Source: Planoprotostelium fungivorum
Lineage: Eukaryota; Evosea; Variosea; Cavosteliida; Cavosteliaceae
Length of the DNA stretch: 23,719 bases
NCBI GenBank assembly: GCA_003024175.1
Contig: MDYQ01000286.1
Location: 1 to 23,719 of the forward strand
Direction: 5' to 3'
Numbering within the stretch: position 1 is the stretch's first letter; every line of letters begins with the position of its first letter. The notes beneath the pieces were generated by a model, which made no database searches, was not told where the DNA came from, and saw nothing but the letters and a program-made list of their open reading frames with translations. Position numbers and translations under genes: made by a program. Of the stretch, positions 1-10,024 are shown piece by piece.

Positions 1-431
1 CTTCCCAGCACGGATAGATTTAACACGATGTGAGATGTTAGACATAAGATGCGATGGATCATGTCAATCACCTTCGCTGTGATGGGACAAGTGGGTGTTC
101 CTACGATCAGAGAACCACCAGAGTAGACGACGATGCCTTGCGTCTGCAGTTCCATCTGCTTATTGCTGACAAACAGAGTGCCTCTGACCTGGATGACACC
201 CAGCACGACCGAAGGGGCAACATCCAGCAAGACCTTTTGACCGGCCGGGATGCTGACTGTAGCATTGACAGTGTTCCACGAGGCATCTGAAACATCAGTC
301 AGCTTGTGAACGGAGAGATGGTGTTCTGCAGCTCACTCGCTGACCAGCGGGTACTGGGAAGTGTCTGGACACTGGGCTCTGACGCCGCAGCAGAAGGCCA
401 AGAAGACGAACAGCCAGAGTCGGTCGCTCAT
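1..431 (-). CDS. G8-domain secreted or membrane protein, N-terminal part (truncated by window edge)
   Basis: Partial gene reading leftward off the window. Exon 1 (431-345) encodes a start Met and a clear signal peptide (MSDRLWLFVFLAFCCGVRAQ, then CPDTS). Exon 2 (302-72) carries a G8-domain pattern: a Trp, then IPAGQKVLLDV, then VIQVRGTLFV, and finally YSGGSLIVGTPTC. G8 domains are beta-rich extracellular modules known from CEMIP/TMEM2 hyaluronidase-type proteins and fibrocystin (PKHD1). The intron between the exons (303-344, 42 nt, donor GTCAGC) removes an in-frame TGA; AGPS uses the same donor hexamer at 7016. A second intron starts at 71 and may end at base 1. The rest of the protein, and therefore its function, lies outside the window. 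The G8 call rests on pattern recognition and is fairly secure. Confidence 0.75.
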
Positions 432-514
432 TGTCTTGTGAGGAAGAGAATGACCTTGGGTCGATCGCCGCGTATGGCATGTTTGTGTCACTTCCTGTCG
501 CCTGAGGACATCTT

Positions 515-683
515 TTCGCTTCACGAAGCGAATGCATCTGTCGTAACAAATGCATCCTCCGTATAATACGGTATCATAATGCGTCGCTGTTAGAAACACG
601 GTTCGAACCGTGTTTCTAACGTGAAATGGAGGTGATGTGGGCTTTTATCCGGTGTTACTCCCATCTTCGCTTCACGAAGTGAA
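515..683. repeat. Two copies of a short TTCGCTTCACGAAG hairpin
   Basis: Copy one (515-532) has a 7-bp stem TTCGCTT/AAGCGAA around a CACG loop. Copy two (666-683) has the same 14-nt core with one stem change. The copies bracket the 32-bp palindrome. They look like a small dispersed palindromic repeat. Confidence 0.6.
589..620. repeat. Perfect 32-bp palindrome
   Basis: Left arm GTTAGAAACACGGTTC (589-604) and right arm GAACCGTGTTTCTAAC (605-620) are exact reverse complements with no spacer. Flanking bases 588 and 621 do not pair, so the symmetry stops sharply. It sits about 160 bp upstream of the G8 gene start. Function is unknown: a dimeric protein site, a cruciform, or the remnant of two facing element ends are all possible. 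Confidence 0.95.
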
Positions 684-690
684 CACATGA

Positions 691-814
691 TTCGGTTTTT
701 CCGGTTGGTAGTCAAATGGTGCATTGAGAATGGATCACTTCTCCCGACTACTGGAATATGCACGACAAAAAAATTAGTGATCCAAATGCATGGACACCAA
801 CCAGAAAAACCGAA
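691..814. repeat. Nested imperfect inverted repeat (about 124 bp)
   Basis: The outer arms 691-709 and 796-814 match in 18 of 19 positions. The inner arms TGGATCACT (731-739) and AGTGATCCA (776-784) match perfectly. The nested order fits one long hairpin or a small foldback (MITE-like) element lying between the 32-bp palindrome and the MRS2 stop codon. No target-site duplication was established. Confidence 0.7.
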
Positions 815-927
815 CCACATCTCCAAAAAGGCAATTGTCTGACTGAACCTCATATAAACCTTATCCAAACCTTATCTCAAACTAGGCACAGAAGGGACCA
901 CCACCATCATAAATATCCATTCATTCA

Positions 928-2561
928 TCACAAGAGATTTTTCTTCTTGCAATAGATGTAATAGCCAAGGAGGAAGACCATGTTCGTAGCCACGATGCCA
1001 CCGGATATCATGTAGAAGGCGTGGGGATGATCTTCCATTCCACTGTGCAAGTTCATACCAAAAATACCAGCGCTGAGACTGCACAGGGCGGTAGAGAAAG
1101 ATCCGGCGGTGAGGAAGAGCGTCAACTTCATGATGCGATTGCGGATGCTGATCGGATCAGATCGTGAGATACATCATGATCAGACGATCGAGTGATGATG
1201 AGATGATGGTCAAGCGGATCATGCGAAGAGATAGACGAATTGGATGTAGCTGACTCACTGATCGAGCGTGAAATTCAAGTATTCATCGATGGTGGCGATG
1301 GATCGTCTCAGTTCGGCCATCTCTTGTTGCGCGAATTGGATCTGTCTCTCATCAGAGTCAAAGTCGAGATCACAATCACCTGTCTCAGCGACGCTTCGAG
1401 TAGAAATTCGACTTCTTCGTGATCTTCGATGTTTCTTCTCCTTCTACAACAGTGTAGATGAGTGCGTGGAATATAAATATGATTTCTATGTTTCTCACCC
1501 TCTGTGTTGATCCGTGAGGTAGATCTTGATCATGTCTTCGTTGGACGAACAGACTTGACTGATCAACTTGTGAAGAGAATTTCCGGTAGATGTCATCTCA
1601 TTCAAACTCAAGAGAGTCAATCGTGAATGATGGCCGTGCGTTCTCACCTGTTTCTGTGTTTCAGTAATTCCTTGTGCAAATGCTCTGGTTTATCGCTGTG
1701 TGCCGCGATACGATCCAATAGCTCTTGTATCGAGAAACGTAAAGCGAACAGAATGGATGTCAGTCTCTGATGTGTGGCACCCAAGACAGCTTCTAAAGCC
1801 TTCAACTCGAATGTGCCGTGTTGTGTCGAGTGATCTGATCATCGATCACGACCCGTCATCACATCACGGATCACGATGGTGATCGTCTTTACCTTCTCCG
1901 TTCATTTCCTCGGCGAGAAATTCTCTGATGTTCTGATTGATCGTCGTCTCTTTATCTCCGCTGAAGATGTACAGACGGTTATACGTCACGATGGCTCTCA
2001 CGTAGATGAGGTTTAACACCTTCGTCACGTCAGACACGATCGATGACGGATCGATGATCGACGATCGATTGCGATCGATGGGTGGTGATCGATGATCGAT
2101 GAGTGGTGATCGATGATCGGTGGATGGTGATGACTCACGATGGCTCGATCTTTCGTGACGAAAGCTGGTGGTACAGAATCTTCAGGCAATCCTCTCAACT
2201 CCACCGTTCTGAGGTCTCTCCTCGATAATTGTAGAGTCTGAAGCATCTCGTGACGCGGAATCTGTGCAGGTGTGAACAACGTGATGATCTCACACGATCG
2301 AGATCGATGTCACCTTTTCTTCTCGTATTTCTTCGGGTCCCGAAAGAACGAGTACCTGAAAAGTTCAGGAGAGATGGTAGAATCAATGATTACCTGTATG
2401 TCTTTCTCCTCTTGACTTCTCTGCATGATGTATTCTGCAATGAGGCCACTGGAACGTCTCTGTCGGGTCTGTGTGGAACTGTCCACATCGGCTTCTTTCA
2501 TAGCAGCCTTGATCTTCTCCTTCCAGAAACTCTGATATCGTGCAGGTTGATGAAGCAGCAT
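928..2561 (-). CDS. MRS2: MRS2/CorA-type magnesium channel
   Basis: Nine exons: 2561-2394, 2355-2314, 2261-2139, 2019-1893, 1834-1648, 1606-1499, 1443-1380, 1341-1259 and 1147-928. They total 1122 nt, or 373 residues plus TGA. The last exon holds two membrane helices and the diagnostic GMN signature (SAGIFGMNL) after helix one, then a short loop, helix two and a Lys-rich tail. Upstream exons match the family in order: LQLSRRDLRTVELRGLP, a VTKDRAI / LIYVRAIV strand pair, FELKALEAVL, DMIKIYLTDQHRG and HEEVEFLLEASLRQ. Such proteins form pentameric Mg2+ channels, in mitochondria for MRS2 and in other membranes for plant relatives. No obvious mitochondrial presequence is seen in exon 1, so an upstream exon may be missing or the location may differ. 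Introns are 38-119 nt. Confidence 0.9.
2077..2118. repeat. 21-bp tandem repeat inside an MRS2 intron
   Basis: Two 21-bp units, GATGGGTGGTGATCGATGATC and a copy with one difference, lie in the 119-nt intron 2020-2138, followed by a partial third unit. The surrounding intron is made of GATC/GATGATC words. The repeat explains why this intron is longer than its roughly 40-60 nt neighbours. Confidence 0.75.
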
Positions 2562-2886
2562 CGGTAGTTGAACCTCTTTCGAAGATTCGATCAGAACAAA
2601 TCATACTTGTATCAATTTCCATCACTCACTCTGTAGATTAAATGCAGAAAGATTGGATGTCTTTTTCGGAAGAATGCAGGAGGATGATATGGATGTGTTC
2701 GTGCATATCCTCCATGGTTGGACCAATCTTGAATGGATCTCAATATCGAGAGATCTAGAGGCACCCACCTGATCATCATGTTGAAAAAAACTAGAGAAAT
2801 TCCGCGAAGAAGCTTCTCAGACCAAATTATTGTGCCGAAGATCATCGATCATCTTGATGACACAATCGATGTGATGACGAACACTT
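2562..2886. other. Intergenic region between the SET gene and MRS2
   Basis: 325 bp between the SET-gene stop (2887) and the modelled MRS2 start. The minus strand contains ATG-initiated frames starting at 2845 (MIFGTIIWSEKLLRG) and 2625, either of which could be an MRS2 5' exon. None of the joins I tried to the 2845 frame kept phase. A 31-nt intron could join a short ATG exon at about 2625 to exon 1 in phase, but it is unproven. No other feature is seen. Confidence 0.4.
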
Positions 2887-4480
2887 TTATTTCCAGATCT
2901 GTGAGAAGGTATCGGGTCCCACTCGTGATTCTGTGCTGCACAAGTTCTTCAACTCATCTAATGACGAGACGAATCTCTTCAATGATTTCGATCTCTCTCT
3001 TCGGTACCAGATCGCCTTCTTCTCCCTCTCAGACCAACTGTCCTCATCTAAAAGTCTCGTGTTCTCCTGTACTTTCATCATCACACGGCACCTCCATGCA
3101 ATGAGATCGGTGTCACCTCGATGGTGCGGCGGGACTCCACGTCCCTCTCTATGATGCCTCTTACCGCATCGATGACTTTCAACTCGTGCTCCAACGTGTA
3201 AAATAAATGCTTGTCTAAGAGGGATAACGGAGCTGCGCCGCGTCAGCTGACGTGAAGGCTCTCGTTACGATACCGTACCGTCCATGAGATACACTCGAAC
3301 GGCTAAGAATAGCTCTTGAGGTGGTAGAGCATTGTAGACCTTGTACGTATCCAGAGACAGACCCATTCGATCTAAAAATCTCTGCTTCTGGGACAACTTC
3401 TCCACGTCTGACAGCCAGCTGTCAGTCGGTGTCACTTTTGCGTGGTTGTACGGGTTGTTCAGTAGAACCATCCCGTAGTTCAAGATGAAGTTTCCATCTT
3501 CTTTCGTTCCGTAATCGATCCACACCTGCGATGACATCACGACACGAACGCATGATGACCTGTCCTCTATATCCTCACCTGCTCTCCCTTTCGATAATCA
3601 ATCCGAGTGTACACCTCAAATTGTTTTTTGTCGTTGTCGTAGTAGTAGTCCGCCCACTTGTACACTTTTGGCGGGAAAGTGGGGTGGTTCATCATGTCGG
3701 CCATGGGAATAAGAGCTGGACGAGTTCTCGCCTCATCCAACCAATGACCTGAAGAAAGGTGAGTCTCACGTCATCATTTGAGGAAGGATCACCTCGGCTG
3801 CGAACTGCATCGAGAGCCCATTCGAACAACTTTCTCGTCATCTTTCCACAGAAGACGTCCGGAAAGACTTGAAAGACGGCCGAGTTTAATTCCTGACGGT
3901 GAGCATCAGAGTTGACATCGAGATGTGGCTCACATCGTACATGTCTGTCGTGAAGGTTCGCATCTCCATCGCTTCTTCACGCAATAAATCGTCGTCTAAC
4001 AGAGACAGCTCTTCATCGCTCCACATGTATGGGAGATCGAAATCAGATGGCAGAACCTCTTTGGACGTCAGAGAGGGTGATGATGGTGATACTACTCACT
4101 GAGAAATGGAGCCCAGAACGAATCTGGATTCACCTTCTCCAACCTAATGATGTTCATCACAATGACACAGAGATGGCTGGACTCACATCAGCATGCAGAC
4201 GATGACCGCAAATGGTTCTTCGGATTCTCCGATGATTTGACTGAGTGCTGTCCTCTGTGCATTCTCCGCACACATTATGAGATGGAACGGGACACTGAGA
4301 ACGACCTCGTCTGCCTTCATTTGTTATCAGTGAATCGACAAGAACATTGATCACCTGTATATCAGCTGTGGCAGCAGTTCCTCTTCCCGTATCATCGAAC
4401 GATTGCAGTGTCAGGCGACGAGTGCAGCCATTAGAGGTCAGCCACTCTTCGAAAGCTTTTTCATCTTGATCGCGCGACAT
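2887..4480 (-). CDS. SET-domain protein methyltransferase, SETD3 / Rubisco-LSMT type
   Basis: Nine exons: 4480-4355, 4314-4187, 4143-4100, 4058-3934, 3892-3793, 3748-3579, 3525-3279, 3214-3117 and 3066-2887. The total is 1218 nt, 405 residues, ending TAA. The N-terminus has FEEWLTSNG and DDTGRGTAA, the GRG turn of split SET domains. The insert contains DSFWAPFL and LPYMWSDEEL, as in SETD3/LSMT. The catalytic end has RPALIPMADMMNH and then YRKGEQVWIDYGT, the SET core ending in the key Tyr. A C-terminal helical Rubisco-LSMT substrate-binding domain follows, including TIEENTRLLDED. Family members methylate Lys or His on non-histone proteins (SETD3 on actin His; LSMT on Rubisco); the substrate here is unknown. 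Introns are 40-64 nt. The gene starts 64 bp from YAE1 on the other strand. AATAAA overlaps the stop codon. Confidence 0.9.
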
Positions 4481-4544
4481 CGTGCAGATGTGATGTGACG
4501 ATCCAATTTACAACGCAAGAACGTGAATCACATCCGCGACAGAG
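4481..4544. promoter_or_regulatory. Compact bidirectional promoter, SET gene / YAE1
   Basis: Only 64 bp separate the start codons of the divergent SET-methyltransferase and YAE1 genes, so both promoters must sit here or overlap the first exons. No TATA box is evident. Inferred from gene layout only. Confidence 0.5.
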
Positions 4545-5161
4545 ATGGAAGATGTTTGGAATGACGAAGACACATCGCACGAGAGAGGCCATGCTGATCG
4601 AGAATGGGAGAGGATGCGTGGTCAATTCTTAAATGTGATTGGATGATGATTGATACATCTAACAGTCACACTGAACGATGAACAGGCCGGATATCGTATT
4701 GGTGTCACTGAAGGTCAGGAGAACACGTTGCAGCAAGGTTTCGACGTTGCCTTTGTCAGAGGACACGACAATGGTGTTGAGCTGGCCAGACTCCTCGGTC
4801 TATTTGACGCTTTTGATTCTTTTGCCACAGGTCATCGTCAAGAGATGGGAGATGATCTGACAGCCAAATTATCATCAACGCACGATCAATTGAATGACAT
4901 CTTTGCACGTAGAGCGGAGCTCTTTCAGAAGATGATAGCAGATCCAGCCACTCCGAGAGTGAGAGACATCAACTTCATCATCGTTGATCGCTAACCTGCG
5001 TCTCACAGTCGGATGATACCATCAATGCGCAAGTGACATCGACCGTATCCGAGTTCTGCACGTGGTTGACTTCCCACATGAATGAGAGCACGCACGATGA
5101 TCGCAAGCTCAATCTTCTGAGAGGAATGTTGGCCAGCATCCAGAAGAGCAGACCACAATGA
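4545..5161 (+). CDS. YAE1: YAE1-like Fe-S assembly adaptor
   Basis: Three exons: 4545-4634, 4686-4958 and 5009-5161. The total is 516 nt, 171 residues, ending TGA. The first exon reads MEDVWNDEDTSHERGHADRE, then a WERMRGQFLN segment. It joins in phase to AGYRIGVTEGQENTLQQGF, the Gly-spaced (GX3) helix that defines Yae1/Lto1 proteins. Yae1 with Lto1 links the cytosolic iron-sulfur targeting complex to the ABC protein Rli1/ABCE1, needed for ribosome recycling. The C-terminal exon is less conserved. Without the second intron the frame would stop early at 4994; splicing at 4959/5008 gives a longer, helix-like tail and a more typical length. LTO1 is the main alternative, but the N-terminal DVW acidic motif favours YAE1. 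It ends 102 bp from the convergent AGPS stop. Confidence 0.82.
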
Positions 5162-5263
5162 AATTTTCCAATCCACACCATGATCATCATCTCTGTCTAA
5201 TCGTGATGTCAAAGTGAAGCAAGTGTTGCACGAGATCATCTCTACATGCTGCATCATCTTTCT

Positions 5264-7729
5264 TTATATCAAATTTCCGTTGGCGAATATGTTGTTGGGA
5301 TCGATGCTGCTCTTGATACCCCTGAGGGCAGCCATACCAGCCTTCGACACAGTACCCTCCATCCACTTCTTCCTCAGCTTTCCGACGCCGTGATGGTGAG
5401 ACAGAGATCCTCCATACTTGATGATCTCATCTCGGGCGACCGACTCGACCTCGTTGTAGACGGCGAGAGGGTCCGCCAAACCCTTATAGACAAATCCAAA
5501 GTAGAAGTAGACCGCAGCTCCGGTGTCATACGTCTACGTTCGAAATCAATTCCATCCTCTTCCTCTCTCCTCACCTGTGTCACTCTGCACGACACGAACG
5601 GGTCGTGTCTCACTCCATTCTCCCTGCAGCACGCCTTGACCTTGGCCTTGACCTTGTGGCACAACTCGAGGACGTTGCCCCAAGGGACAGAAGTCTCAAA
5701 GGATTCAGCCATGAACCAATGGTTGAAGCCGAAATCGCGAATGTAAGCGATCATGTAGGTGAGAAAGTAACCTCTTCTCCCCGCCTCTTCTCCTCCTTTG
5801 ATGCCACCGAAGCGTGAGGCGATGGCGTAGACCTGAAGGAGTGAGACGGATGTGGAGGAAAGAAGAGAGGGTCACCTTCTTCTGCTGGATGGTGGTGTCG
5901 TGGGTGGAACCTTCGAACATCAGGGTGGCTGCGACCATCTTGTCTACGGAGAAGCCGTGGTAAGATGTGACGTACCTCGTCTCTTCAGTTTGAAAAATAA
6001 AATAGAATAAAATCACCATTTCTTCGCGGCGTCGATGAATTCGACGATCTTTGATTCTTCGTGAGGCTTGAGGACCTGCCTTCTTCAGAGTGTGTTCTTT
6101 AGACATGGACGTCGTCACCTGTCCAAACTTGAACTGCTCGTTGTCCACCAGACGAATCGATGCAGGTGCACATCTCTGCCTCGCGATCTCGTGAAGACAA
6201 GCGACGCCCGTCTCGAAATCTGGAAAGACGATGGAACCGTATACCTGTGACGTCGTCGGTCTACAACTCGCCAATTTTTCTCGTCTCACCTTTGATTCGG
6301 GCAGCTTCTTGATTTTCATGATGGCTTCGGTGATGATGCCCAGGGTACCCTCACTACCGAGAACGAGTTGGTTGACGTCTGGTCCAGTAGAGATTCTCGG
6401 AACGGAGCACGACTTCTCCATAGTACCTTGGGCCGTGACCATCTTGCAGCTGTTTTTTCGTCAGAGATTTTTCCCGCCAGAATGTCGATTCTATACCTGA
6501 TGAGGATGTCTTCGATGTTGCCGTAGACGTTCTTCTTCATGCCACTGGCTCTTGTGGCGATCCAACCTCCTAAAGAGGAGAACTCTCCGGAGTCGGGCTC
6601 ATGGCCGATGCACATGCCTGCCTCCGTCAAATTTGTTTTATTTCGTTTTATTGTTTCTCGTCTGTCGTATGATGATGACTCACCCAGTCTCTGCAATTTG
6701 GCGTCTAAATCCTTGCCGATGATGCCTGCCTCGATGCAAGCCATTCTGGCTTCGTGGTCGATCCATTTGATGCGATTCATCTCGTGCATGTCCACTGAGA
6801 TGATCATCCTCTTCTCGTTGGGAGGACACTCGAGGGCAGATGAGACAGAGGTACCTCCACCGTAGGGTATGAGGACGACGTTGTGTCGGTTGGCAGCGGC
6901 GACGATGAACTCGACCTGCATAAGAGGATGAGAAGATGCATCTTCCAGCGAAGAAACTCAAGAGTGAGGATGAAAAGAATGTAATGGATCATTTGGATGT
7001 GAAATCATGTGCTGACCTGAGAATGTTGGTCTGGCCATATGACTGCGTCAGGCACGCGTTCGAAGCTGCCGTATCTGAGTTTGTAGATGTCGTCACACGT
7101 GTGGCCGTGACCGTGGTTGACACGGTCTTTGTCTGTATACAATGTGAGACGATCAATTAGTGATGGCATTTCTTTGCATACCTTCGAAAGACAATTTATA
7201 ATAGTGACCCTCTATCTCCTTGAGGAATTCCTCAGCTCGAATGGGTGCTGGCAGCTGTTTGAAAATGAGCCGAGGTCAGAATCATTCAATCACCTCTGGG
7301 TGCTTGGGGTTAGCGGGTGACAAGTCATCAACAGATAGTCCAAAAGACTCTTCTGCCCAAGGTCTAAGTTTCGGGAATGGTACTCCACTGTATCATCATC
7401 AACACGATGGAAATAATGTTAGAACCCACCAGAGCTCGTAACGGTTTCCCGAAAGAACAATCTCTTTGTTCTCATTGAGAACGAAGGCGGTGTCGCTGTA
7501 ACCCCAGCCGTTCCATTTTACCTCCTCTTTACCCTGATGATGTCCGCGGTTGTGTTCGAACACGGCGACCTGACGCCCTCAGTCCCTGACAATCATTTCA
7601 TCCTCTTAATCTCACCGGCTTCTTCGATACAGGGCCAGAAGAAGGCAGGGGGGAGAGGGCAGGAGGTGCTGAAGACTCGACAACGTGTCCGATAGTCTGT
7701 TGAAGACGTCTTTCCGCCTGGTTGCTCAT
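5264..7729 (-). CDS. AGPS: Alkyldihydroxyacetonephosphate synthase, peroxisomal
   Basis: Thirteen exons: 7729-7616, 7569-7430, 7387-7294, 7254-7182, 7132-7017, 6915-6684, 6617-6497, 6449-6290, 6244-6119, 6075-6017, 5975-5876, 5832-5575 and 5533-5264. The total is 1863 nt, 620 residues (the human enzyme is about 658). The enzyme swaps the acyl chain of acyl-DHAP for a fatty alcohol, the ether-bond step of plasmalogen synthesis, using FAD. Landmarks in order: KWNGWGYSDTAF; the FAD-binding IPYGGGTSVSSALECPP; GHEPDSGEFSSLGGW; RISTGPDVNQ with GSEGTLGIITEA; RQRCAPASIRLVDN; ESFETSVPW; a TYDTGAAVYFYFGF segment; and the catalytic LSHHHGVGKLRKKW near the C-terminus. Residues 8-16 (RLQQTIGHV) resemble a PTS2 peroxisomal signal. 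Introns are 39-101 nt. It is divergent from GCVT. Confidence 0.97.
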
Positions 7730-8093
7730 CCTGTGTTGGGTTGTAAATATTCACGCAGCCTTCACATTATTTTCGCAGATCGCAAAACAGGAACTGACTT
7801 CTTCCTGAAGGCCTTGGAAACAAATGAAGCGACTCCACGTGATGATTTCAAGCCAACGAATAGAGGTGCGATCGATGTCACGTTCTCTCTGCTGTCGTCA
7901 TTGGCTCATGCGATCGTTCGTCGCACATCAGGTTACCGATTCGTACGAGGGAGATATATCACGCTATAGAGGTGTTGTTTTAATGAGAGGGTGTGGTGAA
8001 GTGCCTTCAGACGTGCGAGTCTTTGCTTCTTGTGTGCTCGGTGTAGTCGACCGCACAATCGTGCCAGAATTTATTTCCACATCGCAATCCACG
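7730..8093. promoter_or_regulatory. Divergent spacer between AGPS and GCVT
   Basis: 364 bp between two start codons facing away from each other, so it should hold both promoters and 5' untranslated regions. Open frames cross it on the plus strand but show no recognisable protein and overlap AGPS exon 1. No specific element is identified. Confidence 0.5.
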
Positions 8094-9821
8094 ATGATGA
8101 TGTCTAACACGATCGCAAGGGGATGCAGAGCTCCCTTCATCCCTAAGAGATTCTACTCTACCGTACGTCTTAATTGAAATATATACATGTAGTATAGAAC
8201 GCTCATCGTTTTCAGCCCCAAAAGACTTCTCTCGAGCCCCTTCACGTCGAACTCAAGGGAAAGATGGTCGATTTTGCTGGATGGTCCATGCCCATCCAAT
8301 ATGAGACTGAGGGTATCGTCGCCTCTCACCACCACACGAGACAGAAGGCCTCTCTCTTCGACGTCTCTCACATGGCTCAACTCAGATTGACCGGTGATTC
8401 TTTCCTCTCTTTCTTGAAGAATCTATTGATTATGATCAGGAAAGGACAGAGTCAGATTTCTTGAAAGCGTAACGGTTGCCGATCTCGCTTCTCTGAAAGA
8501 CAACCACGGTACCCTCTCGCTCATAACCAACGCCAAGGTTTGTAAAATCATGGATCACATCACATTGTTCATATTCTGTCCACGTGATATCACATCCAAC
8601 ATCCATCGACCTCATTCTAACGATAGGGTGGCATCATCGACGACACCATCATCACCAATCGAGGCGATCACATCTTCATGGTGGTCAACGCCGGCTGCGC
8701 TCTGAAGGATATCGCTCACCTCAGGCAACAACTGGACAACTTCAAGGGAGAAGTCCACCTCGAAAAGATTGACAGATCTCTCGTCGCCCTGCAGGGGCCC
8801 CTCTCCGAGAAGGTGAACGACTAAACCTTAAAACCTTTGTACGCCGCTCACGCGAGTCTTCAGGTGTTATCTAGCGTGCTGAACAAGGATCTGTCCAATT
8901 TGGGCTTCATGACATGTCTCGATGCTTCCGTTGATGGTATCCATCTCTTGGTTTCAAGGTGAATACTTACAACCATTTCATCAAAAAAATTGCACCACAC
9001 CCTGCCGTACCCACGTCCCTTTACGTAATGAAATTTCACGGAGAACTGAACGAAAAGTAGATGTGGATACACCGGAGAAGACGGCTTCGAAATTTCCGTG
9101 GAGCACAAGGACGCCATCGCCTTTGCAAAGAAGTTGCTGAGTCACCAGGAGGTACACCCCGCAGGGTTGGGAGCCAGAGACTCGCTCAGACTCGAGGCCG
9201 GTCTGTGTCTTTATGGACATGACATCGATGAGACGACGAGTCCCATCGCTGCGTCTCTGTTGTGGACCATCGGTGAGAGAACATGAGATCATCACATTAT
9301 CACATCACACCATCATCACATTGTCACATCATCGTATGATGACATCGTGAATCGGAATTCCGATATCCGACTCCGAACCCCGATATTACGATCGGATCTC
9401 CGAACTCCGACCTCGCCTGACACTTGCACAGGGAAGAGAAGGAGAGAAGAGGGCGGTTTCCTCGGCAGCGACATCATCCTCCCCCAAATCAAGACGGGAA
9501 CCCCCCAACGCAGAGTCGGCTTCCTCTTAGAGGGCCCACCGGCCAGAGAAGGTGCCACTCTGCACGATATCCAGACCGATGCAGTCATCGGCAGGATCAC
9601 CAGCGGCACTCAATCTCCGACTCTAAAGAAGAACATCGCCATGGGTTACATCAACAAGGAATACATGAAGATCGACACTGCCGTGTCGGTGAAGGTGAAG
9701 AGGAGACGTGAAGAAGTCAAACTGACGCGAGCAGGTGAGAGGAAAGAACTACGGCGGAGTGGTGTCCAGGATGCCTTTCGTTCCCACTACTTACAAGAAG
9801 ATCGCGGCTATGCCCGTGTAA
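8094..9821 (+). CDS. GCVT: Aminomethyltransferase (glycine cleavage T-protein), mitochondrial
   Basis: Eight exons: 8094-8162, 8216-8393, 8440-8537, 8627-8812, 8864-8958, 9061-9272, 9432-9694 and 9735-9821. The total is 1188 nt, 395 residues, ending TAA. The T-protein moves the methylene group from H-protein-bound aminomethyl-lipoate to tetrahydrofolate, releasing ammonia. Exon 1 is a basic, Ser/Arg-rich leader (ending [10 protein letters not shown]) typical of a mitochondrial presequence. Family motifs follow: [78 protein letters not shown], then [12 protein letters not shown] and [10 protein letters not shown]. Three nearby ATGs (8094, 8097, 8100) could start it. One intron has a GTTTGT donor; the others are GTGA or GTAC. 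The longest intron (159 nt) contains a short tandem repeat. Confidence 0.97.
9353..9415. repeat. Degenerate TCCGA-type tandem repeat in a GCVT intron
   Basis: Inside the 159-nt intron 9273-9431 the words TTCCGATATCCGACTCCGAA, CCCCGATA, then ATCTCCGAACTCCGAC recur with a 6-10 nt spacing. It is a local low-complexity expansion that lengthens this intron relative to its neighbours. Confidence 0.5.
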
Positions 9822-10024
9822 TGAAGGATCGATCGAGTCACGAGCTGCGTTTCGTTCATCGTGTGATGAGATGATGGTTGAGGCCTGTGTGTAAATATTT
9901 TTATTGTTTTGTGTGGTTCCATTTCTCCGTAATCGGACGTTTGTTTTGGGTCAGCCAACAGATTCTCCGTACACGGAGGTAAGTTTCGCTAGCCAGACAC
10001 TCATTATCACACGCAACCTAAACC

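Larger units (their letters stand above)
432..927. other. Intergenic region rich in hairpins
   Basis: About 500 bp between the start of the G8 gene and the stop codon of the MRS2 gene. I see no convincing coding exon. It holds two copies of a small hairpin sharing TTCGCTTCACGAAG (515-532 and 666-683), a perfect 32-bp palindrome (589-620) and a nested inverted repeat (691-814). It should contain the promoter of the G8 gene and the 3' end of MRS2. Short frames here are only the hairpin sequences read through. Confidence 0.6.

Noticed and set aside
597-612. tRNA T-arm-like sequence (GGTTCGAACC between CACG and CGTG)
   Set aside because: It is the centre of the 32-bp palindrome; the loop is 6 nt, and no acceptor, D or anticodon arm can be found around it.
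4686-4994. YAE1 ending at TAA 4994
   Set aside because: A GTGAGA donor at 4959 and a TCACAG acceptor at 5008 join in phase to a further 50-codon coding stretch, giving a more typical length.
5705-6442. A continuous 245-codon minus-strand frame in AGPS
   Set aside because: It reads through several introns; only pieces match AGPS, and in other segments the matching frame is a different one. The spliced model explains it.
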